In this document: positions 1 through 21,579 of the stretch, one piece after another | Numbering within the stretch: position 1 is the first letter of the stretch | Layout of the letters: the number at the start of each line of letters is the position of its first letter | Assembly (NCBI GenBank): GCA_014706295.1 | Contig: JACSVZ010000028.1 | Coordinates: 1,096,263 to 1,160,262 of the forward strand | From: Lycocorax pyrrhopterus obiensis | Taxonomy: Eukaryota > Chordata > Aves > Passeriformes > Paradisaeidae | DNA length: 64,000 nt | Reading direction: 5' to 3' | Position numbers and translations under genes: made by a program | The notes under the pieces: model-generated | The model's input: the letters and a program-made list of their open reading frames with translations, nothing else | Told to the model about the DNA's origin: nothing | Database searches by the model: none

Positions 1-1879
1 GTGGGGACGGAGTCGTTGTCCCGGGAATAGCGGATGCGGTACTGGAGTGGGAAATACTCCGGGAAGGGCCAGGATGATGGAGGGCTCCACTCCAGCAGCA
101 GCTTCTGGGGCTCCCCAGGGATGGGGGAGACCTGCAGGGCCTCAGGGGGGTCTGGCTTTACTGGGGAGACAAGGAATGAGAGAATTCCAGAATGGATTGG
201 GTGGGAAGGGACCTTGAGGATCATCTCATCCCACCAGGGACACCTTCCACTATTCCAGGGTGCTCCAAGCCCCATCCAGCCTGGCCTTGGACACTTCCAG
301 GGATCCAGGGGCAGATGCAGCTTCTCTGGGAAATCCATTCCTGGGCCTCCCCACCCTCACAGCCAAGAATTCCTTCCCAATATCCCATCTAAATCTTCCT
401 TTAGATTAAAACCATCCCCCTTGTCCCACCACTGTGTGGAAAAAGTCACTTTCCTTCCTTTTTAGATGAAGGGGAACGTGGTGGCTGTGGGATCCAGCAC
501 GGGGTCACTGGGGACAGCGCCCTCGTGTTCCCCTGTGAGCTGTGCAGGGACAGTCTGAGCCCCAGCAAATCATTGCACTGATGATCCCACATCCCAAGCA
601 GGGCAGAGCCCCAAAGGACACCCCAGGGTGAGACACAAGGGTCCTGTAGGGGACCCCGGTGTCCCCCATCCCGCAGCACTCACTGATGTTCTCCAGGAGG
701 AAGGGCAGGATTCCGGAGGCAGCTCCCAGGGGGTTCTGGGCCGTCACGTTGAGCTCATAGGGGGTGAGGGAAAACACCTGCAGGTCCCCGAAGGAGCAGC
801 TCCGCGGGCCCGTGAGGGTGCACTCACCTGTGTGTGTGCCGTGCCTGGGGACACAGGGACAGCAGCCAAGGGCTGGGTGACACGGGGGCTCAGCTGGGCC
901 AGGGCTGGGTGACAGAGGGGAGGCTTTGGGGACCCCCACTGACCTGTAGGTGGCCACAAAGTCGGTGTCCAGCAGGGGGTCGGGGCTCAGCCCCCAGGAG
1001 CAGTTCACAGCCTGGGGGTAGCTGGTGGCCCAGCACTCGATGGCCGGTTGCGGGGGTGGGTCTGGGGCAGGGGACAGGGGTCACCCCACTGCCAGCACCC
1101 CCAGGGACCCCCGGCCAGCAGCGGGGGCACGGCAGGGCTGGGGGGTCACTCACAGCCCAGCCGCAGGCAGATGGTGGCCCGGGTCTCGCCAGTGACAGGG
1201 TGGTGGCAGCTGTAGTGGCCCTCGTGGGCCAGGCTGGCGTTGGGCAGGGCCAGCCCCGGGGCAAGGGACGTGCCCAGGACGGTGCCCCCTCGGCGCCACT
1301 CGGCCGCACCCCCCGGGCACGGCAGCAGCACCTCGGTGCCCAGGGGGCCGTGCTGAGGGGTGCAGGGGCCTGGGGGACACAGTGGGGACACAGCCATGGC
1401 AGGGGCAGGGACACTGCGTGAGGAAGGGTCTGGGCCTCCCTGGGTCCCCCAGTGCCATTCCCAGTGTTCCCAATCCCCTGCCTCTGCCCCTGGGTCCCCC
1501 ATGTCCCCAGACCTCCAGGGTCCTTATTCCTCCATCACCAGTCCCTCCATGCCCACGTTCTGTACCCCCATGTCCCCAGTCCCTCCAGTGTCCCTACACT
1601 TCTATCCCTAGAGACCCTGTCATTCTGTCCCGTCCCCTCAGCGTCCCAAATCCCCTCCATCCCTGCTCCCTCCATCTTCAACCCCAGTGCTCCCAGTCTG
1701 CCCAGTCCTGCTGTATCCAGGCTCCCCAGATCCCCCCAGCCTCCATCCCAGTCCCCCCAGTCCCCCCAGTCCCCCATACCTCTGTCCCCGTTGTCCCCAT
1801 CCCCAGTGCTCCCCGCCGTGCCGTTGTAGGGGACGGTGCAGGCAGGTGCCACCAAAGCCACAACCCAAAGCCACCTCAT
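1..1879 (-). CDS. EBI3: EBI3 (IL-27/IL-35 beta subunit), Ig-domain-containing form, 3' end outside window
   Basis: Soluble class I cytokine-receptor-like chain that in mammals pairs with p28 or p35 to form IL-27 or IL-35. Inferred coding exons (minus): 1879-1780, 1369-1154, 1061-944, 844-684 and 160-1 (runs off the window); phases agree at every junction. Exon 1 begins MRWLWVVALVAPACT, a signal peptide, and contains an NGT glycosylation site. Exon 2 encodes an Ig-like domain with paired cysteines (LLPCPG, HEGHYSCHH). Exons 3-4 encode the first fibronectin III domain, with the four class I cysteines (IECWA, NCSW, GECTL, RSCSF). Exon 5 starts the second with the hinge KPDPPEAL and SWPFPEYFPLQYRIRY, very close to human EBI3. 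The exon(s) carrying the WSxWS-type motif lie off the left edge. Identity rests on this similarity and on adjacency to ANKRD24. An IL11RA/CNTFR-like paralogue is the alternative. Confidence 0.85.
178..445 (-). mobile_element. CR1 LINE 3' fragment in EBI3 intron
   Basis: The plus strand reads the reverse complement of the CR1 3' end (agaatggattgggtgggaag, later cagggacaccttccacta, cttcccaatatcccatcta). The element therefore lies on the minus strand and is 5'-truncated. Confidence 0.85.
1154..1369 (-). other. EBI3: EBI3 exon 2: Ig-like domain exon
   Basis: A 216-nt exon between a cag acceptor and a gtgagt donor. It reads about 72 residues with a V/C2-type Ig pattern: cysteine in LLPCPG, tryptophan in AAEWRR, and the E-x-G-x-Y-x-C signature in HEGHYSCHH, ending CLRLG and joining YPPPQP in the next exon. 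That LGYPP junction is typical of IL11RA and CNTFR. Entry phase (1) and exit phase (1) match the neighbours. Human EBI3, as I know it, has no such domain. Confidence 0.75.
1535..1800. repeat. CCCCAGT/CCCCATC-rich degenerate minisatellite
   Basis: Pyrimidine-rich repeats of about 8 bp (ccccccagt, ccatccc), densest at 1740-1775, directly downstream (minus sense) of EBI3 exon 1 and extending to its splice donor at 1778-1779. Confidence 0.6.
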
Positions 1880-2840
1880 GCCAGGAGACTCAGCGAGGCT
1901 GCCCAGGCACCTGTGGGGACAGGCAGGACGGTCAAACCCCAGTGCAGGGGACAGCAGGGACACCAAAAGTCCCCAGGGATCTCAGGACATCACCCTGGAG
2001 TCACCCCACACTGCTGTGCCTCAGTTTCCCTGCTGGCCCTGCCACACACCCTGCGGAGGGATGGATTCCAAAAGGGTCAGATCCTACAGCCAGGAAGGAA
2101 AGGGGGTGAAAATTCCCGCTGTTCCCACGGTTTCCCAGGGGGACCTGCAGCCACCCCTGCAGTCCCACACCTGGAATCGGGGGTTTGGATCCCTTGGGTG
2201 GCCCCCACCTCCATCCAGGGCAGGACTGTCCCTCACAGAAACCCCCAAAGCCCAGCCTGGGGGCCGAGCTGAGCTCCCTGCTGTCCCCAAGCCCGGCGCC
2301 ACAGGGACAGGTCCTGCCCTTGTCACCTCCCGCCACAGCCATGGGCTGGCTCAGCCCCAGCGGGGACACGCTCCGCTTTCCCTGGATTTGGGGGGTGCCC
2401 CAAACCCGGCGCTGTGGAGTCACCCCACACCTCCAACAGCCCCCACTGTCCCCAGCCCCGAGGGGATCCCAGTGCCCCCAAACGCTCACCGCAGCAGGGC
2501 CATCTGGGACCGCACTGTTCCCGCCGGATCCCGGCGCTTCCCAGCCCATTTCCTCGCAGGAAGTGCCGTTCCCGTGGGGACGGACCCGTTTCCCAGCGTG
2601 CTGCCACCGGGATCCCCACGCCCCACGCCCATGGGAAAGGGATTCCAGCCCTGGCCAAGAGGGTTCCCACCTTTCCCATGCCACCACTCCCTCCGTTCAG
2701 GGTCACCCTTCCCCTCGGGGGACCGCAGGGCTGGAGATGGTGGCACTGATTCCCTGCTGTCCCCAGGTCCCCACAGCCCCCTTGTGCCCAGGCCAGTGCC
2801 CCCAGAGAGAAGCCACCCCTTTGGTGTGACTATAAATAAC
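1880..2840. promoter_or_regulatory. EBI3 upstream region / ANKRD24 3' intergenic spacer
   Basis: About 960 bp between the EBI3 start codon and the ANKRD24 poly(A) signal. It is GC-rich with no credible coding exon. On the minus strand a kappaB-like sequence (ggggacttttgg, about 1964-1975) lies roughly 90 bp upstream of the EBI3 ATG. A short MIR-like fragment is at 2016-2030. The transcription start cannot be placed by eye. Confidence 0.45.
2016..2030 (-). mobile_element. MIR/CORE-SINE-like remnant
   Basis: The plus strand reads gtgcctcagtttccc, the reverse complement of the MIR core (gaaactgaggcac). It is short and only weakly diagnostic alone, but recurs elsewhere in the window with flanking MIR sequence. 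Confidence 0.35.
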
Positions 2841-2846
2841 TTTATT
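2841..2846 (-). other. ANKRD24: ANKRD24 polyadenylation signal
   Basis: TTTATT on the plus strand gives AATAAA on the minus strand, 123 bases after the ANKRD24 stop codon. It implies a short 3'UTR. Confidence 0.7.
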
Positions 2847-2968
2847 GCTGCTGTGCTGGGGGTGGGGTGGGTGCCAGTGACACAGACTGTCCGGACAAGC
2901 AAAGGGACACAGAGGGTGCTGTGACAGACCTGTCCCCCCCTCCCCATGCCACCCGTGCTGGCAGGGGC

Positions 2969-10199
<7,231 letters not shown>

Positions 10200-11085
10200 G
10201 GTGGCTCAGCCTCAGCCCTGCGGCACCTGCTCGGGGGGATGGCCACGCTCGAGGGTCTGTCCCTGCCTGGGGACAGCTCAGCCCCCCCGGTCCCGCTGCT
10301 CCCAGCCCGTCCTGGAGTTCCCAGCGCAGCGCCCGGAGCCAGGAACCGGAGCCGGGGATTGTGTTACGGCCGCGGCTGCGGTTACAGCCCCGGGCAGCCG
10401 GGGGGGCCGGGCCGGGCTGCCTTTAGGGACGGGTCTGCGGGCACCTGCCATGCCCGGGGACAGGGGACACGGCCCGGGGGGCTGGGGGTGCATGGGGAGG
10501 GCTGGACGCTGAGGTGGGCACCCCTTGCCCATCCCAAACACCCCCCTGCCATTGGTGGCACCTCTTGTCCTGAGCTGACATCCCCTTCCCCGCCCTGGCA
10601 GCCCCTGTTTTTGCCAGCACCTCCTGTTCTTGTCAGCATCCCCTGCTCCTCCCTGGCGCCCCTGTCCTTCCCTGGCATCTCCTGCCTCTGTCAGCACGCC
10701 TTGTCCTTCCCTGACATCCACCGCTCCGCCCTGGCACCCCTGCCCTTCCCTGGCATGCCCTGGTTTTGCCAGCACTCGCTGCTCTCCCTGGCACCCCTTG
10801 CCCTTGGTGGCATCTCGTGTCCATCCCTGGCACCCCTGTCCTTGCCAGCACCCCTTGCCCATCTCTGGCACCCTCTGCCCATCCCCGTTTCCCCCCGGGC
10901 CGGGGGTTCAGCGCAGGCGGGGCAGTGCCGGGGCAGTGTCCGGACAGTGCCGGGGCAGGCTCGGGGCAGGCTCAGCGTGAGGGCAGCCCCGCCTTGCCCG
11001 GCTCCAAGATGGCGGCGGCGGCCCCGGGGCGTGTCCCGCGGCCCCGGTCCCGCCCCGCGCTTCCGGCCGCGCTGCGGCCGCGCCG
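10200..11085. promoter_or_regulatory. Head-to-head ANKRD24/SIRT6 promoter region
   Basis: 886 bp separate the ANKRD24 start codon (minus) and the SIRT6 start codon (plus). The SIRT6 side (about 10900-11085) is a CpG island with an NRF1-like gcgcaggcg near 10912 and a YY1-type ccaagatggcggc at 11004-11016. The middle is a minisatellite (10560-10890). Confidence 0.7.
10560..10890. repeat. Degenerate ~27-bp minisatellite in the ANKRD24/SIRT6 promoter gap
   Basis: About a dozen imperfect units built from ccctggcacccctgtccttc with variants such as gccagcacc. This explains the long open frames in both strands here. Confidence 0.75.
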
Positions 11086-11095
11086 ATGGCGGTGA
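11009..11095 (+). other. Upstream ORF overlapping the SIRT6 start codon
   Basis: The ATG inside the YY1-like element opens a 28-codon frame that ends at a TGA overlapping the SIRT6 ATG (11086), in a different frame. It matters only if transcription starts upstream of 11009, which the sequence does not show. Confidence 0.35.
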
Positions 11096-14000
11096 ATTAC
11101 GCGGCCGGGCTGTCCCCGTACTCGGACAAGGGCAAGTGCGGCCTCCCCGAGGTGAGCGCGGCACCGCCCGGGGAACCCCCGCCCGCCCGGGGGAGCCTCC
11201 GCCCGCCCGCCCGGGCCTCCCGCCCTCCGCGGGCCCCGCCGCGGCCCGGCGCGTTCCCATGGCAACCGCGGCCTCGGCCCCGCCGGGGACACCCGTGGGG
11301 AGCGCAGCACCGGGGAGGGACCGAGCCCTTTGTGTGTCCCCAGCACATCCCGTGGCTCCCTCCTTGTCCCCCTTCCGTGGGTGTCTGTCCCCAGACACCC
11401 CATGGCTCCCTCGTCCCCCTCTTTCCCCCCCAGCCCGCCCCGCGGCTCCCTCCTTGTTCCCCCTCCATGGCCCTTTCCAGGGCCTCCCTGACCCCACCCG
11501 ACAGCTCCCTCCTTATCCCCCCAGATCCCCCCGTGGCTCCCTCCTTGTCCGCCCTGAACCCCAGCACTACTTGAGAAGCTTAAAACAGGGTTTGGGGGGA
11601 GGCACAGGGACACTCAGGGGCCTGTCCGGGGCCAAGGGGGTGGTGAGGGGACAGGGACACTCAGGGGCCTGTCCTCGGCCCTGTCCCCAGGAGATGGGGC
11701 TGGAGAAGCATCTCAGGAATCGAATCCCGTGCCCACGCCAGGGTCTCGTGTCCCCACCTCCGTGGCTCCCATGTCCCTCGCTGTCCCTCGGCCCTGCCCT
11801 GTCCCCAGAGCCGGTGGCACTGCTGGTGACAGCTGGGGCTGAGCACACGCGGGGTGGCCTCGGGTCGCTCTGGCGCTCCTGGAGCCCAGCCTGGGCCAGC
11901 TGCCTGTCAGAGCAACAAACTCCCCGTCGGTGTTGGGTGTTGCCAGCCCTGTCCCTGCACGGACACACTCCAGACAACGCTGAGTCTCTCCCGTTAAATG
12001 CTTCTGTTGTTAAAGAATGCAAAATCCTTCATGGATAAGGAAGAATTGGTACTGGGGTTACTGGGGCTCTAGAATTATGGAATCCCAGAATGGTTTGGGT
12101 TGAAGGGACCTGAAGGATCATCCAGTGCCACCCCCTGCCATGGGCAGGGACACTTTCCACTGTCCCAGGCTGCTCCAAGCCCTGTCCAGCCTGGCCTTGG
12201 ACACTGCCAGGGATGGGGCAGCCAGAGCTGCTCTGGGACATCCATTCCAGGACCTCCCCACCCTCACGGGGAAGGATTTCTTCCCAATGCAATCCACCCC
12301 CACATCTCCCCGTGGAGATCCATGCCCACATCTCTCCATCCCACGCTGTTTTTGTGTCTTTTCCCAGATTTTTGACCCTCCGGAGGAGCTGGAGCGGAAG
12401 GTGCGGGAGCTGGCGGACCTGATCCGGAGCTCCTCCAATGTGGTGTTTCACACGGGGGCAGGGATCAGCACGTCCTCGGGGATCCCTGACTTCAGGTAAG
12501 GCTGAGGGCTGGGAGGGTGACACCTCCTCTAAGTCCATCTTTCTTCATGGAAAGCTCTGATTTACCCCAGACCTGCCCCATCCCTGCTGCCCATCCTGGA
12601 TCCAGCTGCAAACACCCTTTTCCCTCTTGCACATCTCAGCTGTTCCCACAGAATCCCCACATGTGCTGTTTGCATCAACCCCCAAAACCCTGCTGATCCA
12701 TGAGCTCTGCTCCCATGGATGGGGCTGGCATTGCCCCTGGAGCCTGAACTCTCCCTTCCTGCTCTTCCCACGGCTGCAGGGGCCCCAATGGTGTCTGGAC
12801 TATGGAAGAGAAAGGGCTCTCCCCGAAGTTCGACACCACCTTTGAGAACGCCAGGCCCTCCAAGACTCACATGGCGCTGCTGGGGCTGCAGAGAGTGGGA
12901 ATCCTGAAATTCCTGGTCAGCCAGAACGTGGACGGCCTGCACGTGCGGTCAGGATTCCCACGGTACTTTCCCAGCCCCGTGCGGGGGTTTGATTCCCGAA
13001 GAATCTCTGCCCTGGCTGATACAGGGAATGGAAGCTGGAAGGGGATAAACCAGCTGGAATTTAGAGGAGAGAGGTTCTGGTTCTAATCCAGAGGGTCATG
13101 GAATGAAATCAGCCTCGGCTGTTGCTCTCTAGAAATGCTTCCAGCTGCTGTGTGTGCACAGGACAAACAGGTCATGGAATCATGGAATCCTGGAATCCCA
13201 GGATGGTTTGGGTTGGGAGGGACCTTAAAGCCGATCTCGTTCCCCCTGCCAAGGGCAGGGACACCTTCCACTATCCCAGGTCACTCCAAGCTCCATCCAA
13301 CACCTGTCCCCATCCCGGTGCTGCTGGTTGTGGCACTCGGTGCCACCGGGAGCACCTGGGGCACCAAGGATCCAAGGGATTCCCTCTGCAGGGAGATGCG
13401 ACGGGAGCCCAGGGTGGGAGAGCTCCACTCCCCGCGTGGAGGGGGCCGGAGTGGCCGTGTCAGAGTTGTCCTCAGAGGAGCCTGAGCCTCTCCTGAGCCT
13501 CGTGACAGCCGGAGCTCTGTCCTTCACGGACTCCAGCCCGTTACAAAACCCATTCCCAGCACTGAAGAGCAGCCAGCGATTGTCTTGGGAGGGAAAAGTG
13601 CTCGGAGCTGCTGGGAAAGGGGAGGGGAGAGCAGCTGAGTTCAGGGAAGAAAATAAACTGAAGGGAGTCACTGAGGCTCGAAAGATGCCGAGTGTGACAC
13701 TGATACCTCTGGTGTTCTGTAGAGGGAGGTGAGGCCCTGGCACGGGTTTCCCAGAGGAAAATGGGATGCCCCATGCCTGGAAACAAGGATGGAAACAGGA
13801 ACAGGCCTTGGACAACACTCTCAGGCACAGGGTGGGATTGTTGGGGTGTCTGTGCAGGGCTAGGGGCTGAACTCCATGATCCTTGTGGATCCCTTCCAGC
13901 TCAGGATATTCTGTGATCCCTGGGAACAGTCAAGGCCAGGCTGGATGGGGCTCGGAGCAGCCTGGGATAGTGGAAGGCAGGGGTGGCACTGGATGATCTT

Positions 14001-16611
14001 TAAGGGTCCTTTCCAACCCAGCCCATTCTGTGATTCCATCAGTCGGGATGTGACTGAGGAGCATCGATGTGTCCTTGCAGAAGGTGCATCTCACAAACAC
14101 CTTCAGCCACAGGTGCCTCCAGGGTTATTTCCTGGGATTACAAGCCCCAAGTCCTGGCTCCTGCTCCCAGCGCCATGTTTGCCTGTTTAAACTAAACAAC
14201 CACGGGAAAAGGAGTAGGGAAAGATGACAGAATTCCATGGTGCTCCCACAGCCCAGAGCCACTGGCTCCTGTTCCAGTTCAGCCCAGCTCTGCCTCCCAA
14301 ATGAAGCCTCTGCTTGAGTAAGAGGTGCTGAACTGGGGCCAAACTGGGGGAAATCAAGTCAGTCCTGTCTCACCCAGCCTGGAGGAAGTTCCCAAGTCAG
14401 CGTGGGGCTCTGAGGAAAATAGGGAGAGCATGGCCGTGTTTTTCTCTGGCTTCTGCCCTGAGCCTGAGGGGAATTTTAGGAAAAACAGGTGTCAGAGGGC
14501 TGGAACAGCACAGGGACAGACAGGATTGTTGGGTGCTGGAAAAGCAAAGATCTGGGTGCTCCCGGGAGCAGAGATTTGAGTGGATCAGGAGCTGGAATCA
14601 GTGCTGCAGATGGAAGCATTAAAATTAAAAGGGCAGGACCTGCTGTCCCTCCCTCAGTCCCTGTTGGGAGATGAACCCATCACCCGGCAGAGCTGGAATG
14701 CAGGGAAGCCCTTGAGGGTCCTGGGGAGGAGGGGGGGTTCCCCCAGGACTCCCCACCCTTCCCCAGCTCACCTGTGCCTTTCTCCCGCAGGGACAAGCTG
14801 GCCGAGCTCCACGGGAACATGTTTGTGGAAGAGTGCGTGAAATGCGGGAAGTACGTGAGCCCTGAGGGGGGCTTGGCTGGGATTTCCATCCTGGGATGGG
14901 GGCTTGGCTGGGATTTCCATCCCAGGCTGTGTCGGGGGGCATTCCAGCCCCTCCCTGAGCAGTCCGTGTCTCCGCAGGCAGTACGTGCGCGACGCCGTCG
15001 TGGGCAGCATGGGGCTCAAGCCCACGGGCCGCCTCTGCAGCGTCACCAAGGCCCGGGGGCTGCGGGCCTGCAGGTAGGGATCCCTCCTGGGATATGGGAT
15101 GTGGGGACGACCCAACAGCCCCTCAGATTCGGGAGGAGCAGCCCAGGGTGTGGGAGGATCTCTCTGGGCGCTCTCTGTCTCTTCACAGTGTGGGACAGGG
15201 AGGGTGGGACAGGCTCTGGTCACTGTCCCCTCTGCCAGGGCAGCTCTGCTGCCCGTTCTCCTGCCTTTTCCAGGGAAAACCATGGTCCCTGTGTGTGTTT
15301 TCCAGAGGGAAGTTACGAGACACTATTCTGGATTGGGAAGATTCCCTGCCTGACCGTGACCTGACGCTGGCAGATGAAGCCTGCAGGTACTGACACCCTG
15401 CCCAGGAGGTGAACAGTCCCTTCCCACCCATCCATGCCCTGATCCTGGATTTCTCTTCCTCCCTGCAGGAAAGCCGATCTCTCTGTCACCCTGGGGACCT
15501 CTCTGCAGATCAAACCCAGCGGGAACCTCCCGCTGATCACCAAGAAGAGAGGAGGGAAGTTGGTCATTGTCAACCTCCAAGCAACCAAACACGTGAGTGA
15601 GCATCCTACAGCTCTGCCCTGCTCCTTTCCCCTCCTGTCCCCTGTTCCAGGCCCATCCCAAGTTTGTCCCTGCACGTTGTCCCCTCCCAGGTGGCCTCTC
15701 TTAGCAGGCAGACAGGCTGGGAGTCCCGGGTTGGAGGGTTTAAACCTGCAACTCCTGCTAAACACGTAGAGATTGCAGGTAAATATTAGAATCATGGAGA
15801 GGGTTGGGTTGGGAGGGACCTTAAAGCTCATCCCATTCCCCCTTCCTCAGCCAGGGACACCTTCCATTATCCCAGGCTGCTCCAAGCCCTGTCCAACCTT
15901 ATCCACGCAAGTCTTGGGAGCAGAGTAAAAGCTCAGCCTGGAGCCTGCTGTATCCTCTGGGATTTACAGCCCGATGGAGTGGCCGCACACACGGAGCCTG
16001 TGTAGGTCATGCTCAGTTCCTGCTCAGTTCCTGCTCAGATGTTGGTGCCCCAATTGTCCAAAGTCTTAAATACCCAGAGCTGGGGGTTCCCGGGATGTCA
16101 GCAGAGCTCCCTTGTCCCTGTCACGCTCTGTCTCTGCTGTCCCTGGCTCTGTACCCACATCCCGTCCCCAGATGTGGCTCCAGCCCACGCCCCGGCAGAG
16201 CCCCGGGTCAGCTCATGTCCCGCCGGGAATGACGCTCCGGGGACACCGCCCTGTCCCTGGGAGGGGCCGTTTGTCCCCTGAGCCGCGTCCCTGCTGTCCC
16301 AGGACCGCCAGGCCGACCTGCGCATCCACGGCTACGTCGATGACGTGATGACCAAGCTGATGAAGCACCTGGGGCTGGAGGTGCCCGAGTGGACGGGGCC
16401 GGTGGTGGTGGAGAGCGCCGAGCCGGCCAAGGCCGAGCAGCTGCAGGGCCGGCTGAAGGAGGAGCCGCTGGCCCAGCACAACGGCGCGGGAACGCCGCGT
16501 CCCGGGAACGCGCCGCTGGAGCGCCGGGACGGGCTCAAGCAGGAGTGTCCCAGCCCGGACACGGGGCCGACGCCGGTGAAGAAGATGAAGGTGGAGCCTC
16601 TCCTCACCTGA
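11086..16611 (+). CDS. SIRT6: SIRT6, NAD-dependent protein deacylase/mono-ADP-ribosyltransferase
   Basis: Chromatin-bound class IV sirtuin acting on histone H3 K9/K56 acetyl groups. Exons: 11086-11151, 12368-12495, 12780-12962, 14791-14850, 14978-15073, 15306-15386, 15469-15592, 16303-16611. They give an uninterrupted 348-aa protein (human 355). The start [19 protein letters not shown] is near identical to mammals. The NAD site has [16 protein letters not shown] (53-67) and the QNVDGLH motif with catalytic His119-region/His133 (ELHG). The zinc ligands are Cys141, Cys144, Cys166 and Cys177, numbered as in human. The small-domain GTSLQI motif is in exon 7. The C-terminal tail (about residue 275 on) is divergent and ends [14 protein letters not shown], with a short KKMK basic patch. 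Head-to-head with ANKRD24. Confidence 0.97.
12068..12292 (-). mobile_element. CR1 LINE 3' fragment, SIRT6 intron 1
   Basis: Antisense CR1 3' end (cagaatggtttgggttgaag ... ccaagccctgtccagcctgg ... ttcttcccaat), ending about 75 bp before exon 2. Confidence 0.88.
13171..13315 (-). mobile_element. CR1 LINE 3' fragment, SIRT6 intron 3
   Basis: Begins with the terminal short repeats (atggaatcatggaatcctgg) followed by ggatggtttgggttgggagg; antisense orientation. Confidence 0.85.
13828..14042 (+). mobile_element. Two abutting CR1 fragments, SIRT6 intron 3
   Basis: 13828-13917 matches a subfamily tail (gggattgttggggtgtctgt ... gatcccttccagctcaggat). 13920-14042 is a second sense tail (gcctgggatagtggaaggca ... 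ttccaacccagcccattctg). Confidence 0.75.
15786..15905 (-). mobile_element. CR1 LINE 3' fragment, SIRT6 intron 7
   Basis: Antisense tail: gggttgggttgggagggacc ... ggctgctccaagccctgtcc. Confidence 0.82.
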
Positions 16612-16697
16612 CCTGGACTGTCCCTGTCTCACTTGGGCTGCTTTTCCTACCGACTTTTTTTTATACCCTTAAATATTGTCCCTTTTTTTATGTCAGT

Positions 16698-16703
16698 ATT
16701 AAA
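16698..16703 (+). other. SIRT6: SIRT6 polyadenylation signal
   Basis: ATTAAA in gtcagtattaaacacac, 87 bases after the stop, after a T-rich 3'UTR; the CR1 at 16760 follows. Confidence 0.65.
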
Positions 16704-16759
16704 CACACTTGAATTGTGGCTCATGGAGCAGCTGCACCCACAGGCCTGGGGAGGGCCTT

Positions 16760-16972
16760 GCACAGGGAAATTCCTCCCTGTAAGGGTGGAATGGAATTCC
16801 CAGAGAAACTGTGGCTGCCCCTGGATCCCTGGAAGTGTCCAAGCCCAGGCTGGACAGGGCTTGGAGCAGCCTGGGACAGTGGAAGGTGTCCCTGCCCATG
16901 GCAGGGGTGGCACTGGATGGGCTTTAAGGTTCCTTCCAACCCAAACCATTCCATGATTCTGTAATTCCATGT
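16760..16972 (+). mobile_element. CR1 LINE 3' fragment between SIRT6 and CREB3L3
   Basis: Sense tail ending ttccttccaacccaaaccat and the octamer-like terminal repeats (tccatgattctgtaattcca). Confidence 0.88.
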
Positions 16973-17554
16973 CACTTGGTCATGGAAGGGGACTGGTGCT
17001 GGCTGGATCCCAGCTGGACTCAGGGCTGGGAGCTGTGGGAAGGTGCCCTCCAGGTGCCAGCTCCAGATTGGGCATGGCCGTGTGTCCCCCCTCTCCTGGG
17101 CCCCTCATGGCAGCTGGGCTTGAGGTCCCCCTGGCCCAGGGCTCCTTGAAACCTTGTGGATCACCCCCTCTTCAACTACAGCAGGTGGATTTTTTCCAAA
17201 ATATCTTATATTTAGAGAGGAAAATAAAATTTAAACTCCAAAAACCAAAACAAAACCAAGAACAAAACCAACCATCAGCAGCCAACCAGCCCAGGGCCCC
17301 TCCTGCGTCCTCAGCCCCATCCTGAGTGACCCCGTGTCCCTTCCACAACTCCCGCTGTGCCGGGGGGCAGGAGCAGCCCCTCCCTCCCAGTAAGGCCAGT
17401 GGGAACCGGTCTCCTCTTCCCAGTTCACAGATCCAAGCAAAGCCAAGCGGGTCCAGCATCCGGAGGCAGATCCTGGAGAGGTCTCCCCGAGAGCTTGTCC
17501 TGTAGGGGATGAGGTGCTGTCACCCCATGGCACCCCCCATGCTCCCTGCTGCTG

Positions 17555-21099
<3,545 letters not shown>

Positions 21100-21480
21100 G
21101 GATTGTCCTCTCAACCCTCTCTGAGCACAGGGGATTGGGGTGGACAACAAGCCTGGCCTTCACCCTCCTCCTCTTCCTCTGTGATTCCCTGACCCGAGTG
21201 GCAAAGTTTAAACTCCAACTGCACAGAAATAATGTCCCGGATTGCAAAATGTCCCAGCCCTGATTGGGGCCGTTGGGGTGCGATGGCAGGGCCGCCCCGG
21301 GGCTGGACCCGTAACTCATTAGCCAAATGTTTTTGTGCTCCTCTGCCAAGCGGGGCAGGAGGGGCCGGGGCTGCCGGGCGAAGTCCAGGTGCTATAATTG
21401 TCCATGAACCTTCACCCACTTTTGGGGACAGTTTCCCTTTTTTCAGACGTCTCGGCGTTAATCACATTCGATGGGTACTG
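21100..21480 (-). promoter_or_regulatory. CREB3L3: Putative CREB3L3 promoter
   Basis: Moderate-GC, repeat-free sequence just upstream (minus sense) of the short first coding exon. It contains a C/EBP-like attgcaaaat (about 21241), a CCAAT box on the minus strand (gattgggg, about 21260), a caaag-core HNF4-like word (ggcaaagttta, about 21199) and a TATA-like aattatag on the minus strand (about 21390). These are single-motif matches; the start site is not proven. Confidence 0.45.
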
Positions 21481-21579
21481 AGGGCAATATCCGGGGACAT
21501 TGGCTTGGACTCTACCACTTATGGCTTATCCCGAAAAACCTTGGTGCTCTCGGCTCCCTGTGGCTCTCCCTGGAGAGAG

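Noticed and set aside
10239..12038. 599-codon plus-strand frame across the ANKRD24/SIRT6 promoter
   Set aside because: Crosses a minisatellite, the SIRT6 exon 1 and intron in the wrong frame; it is a composition artefact.
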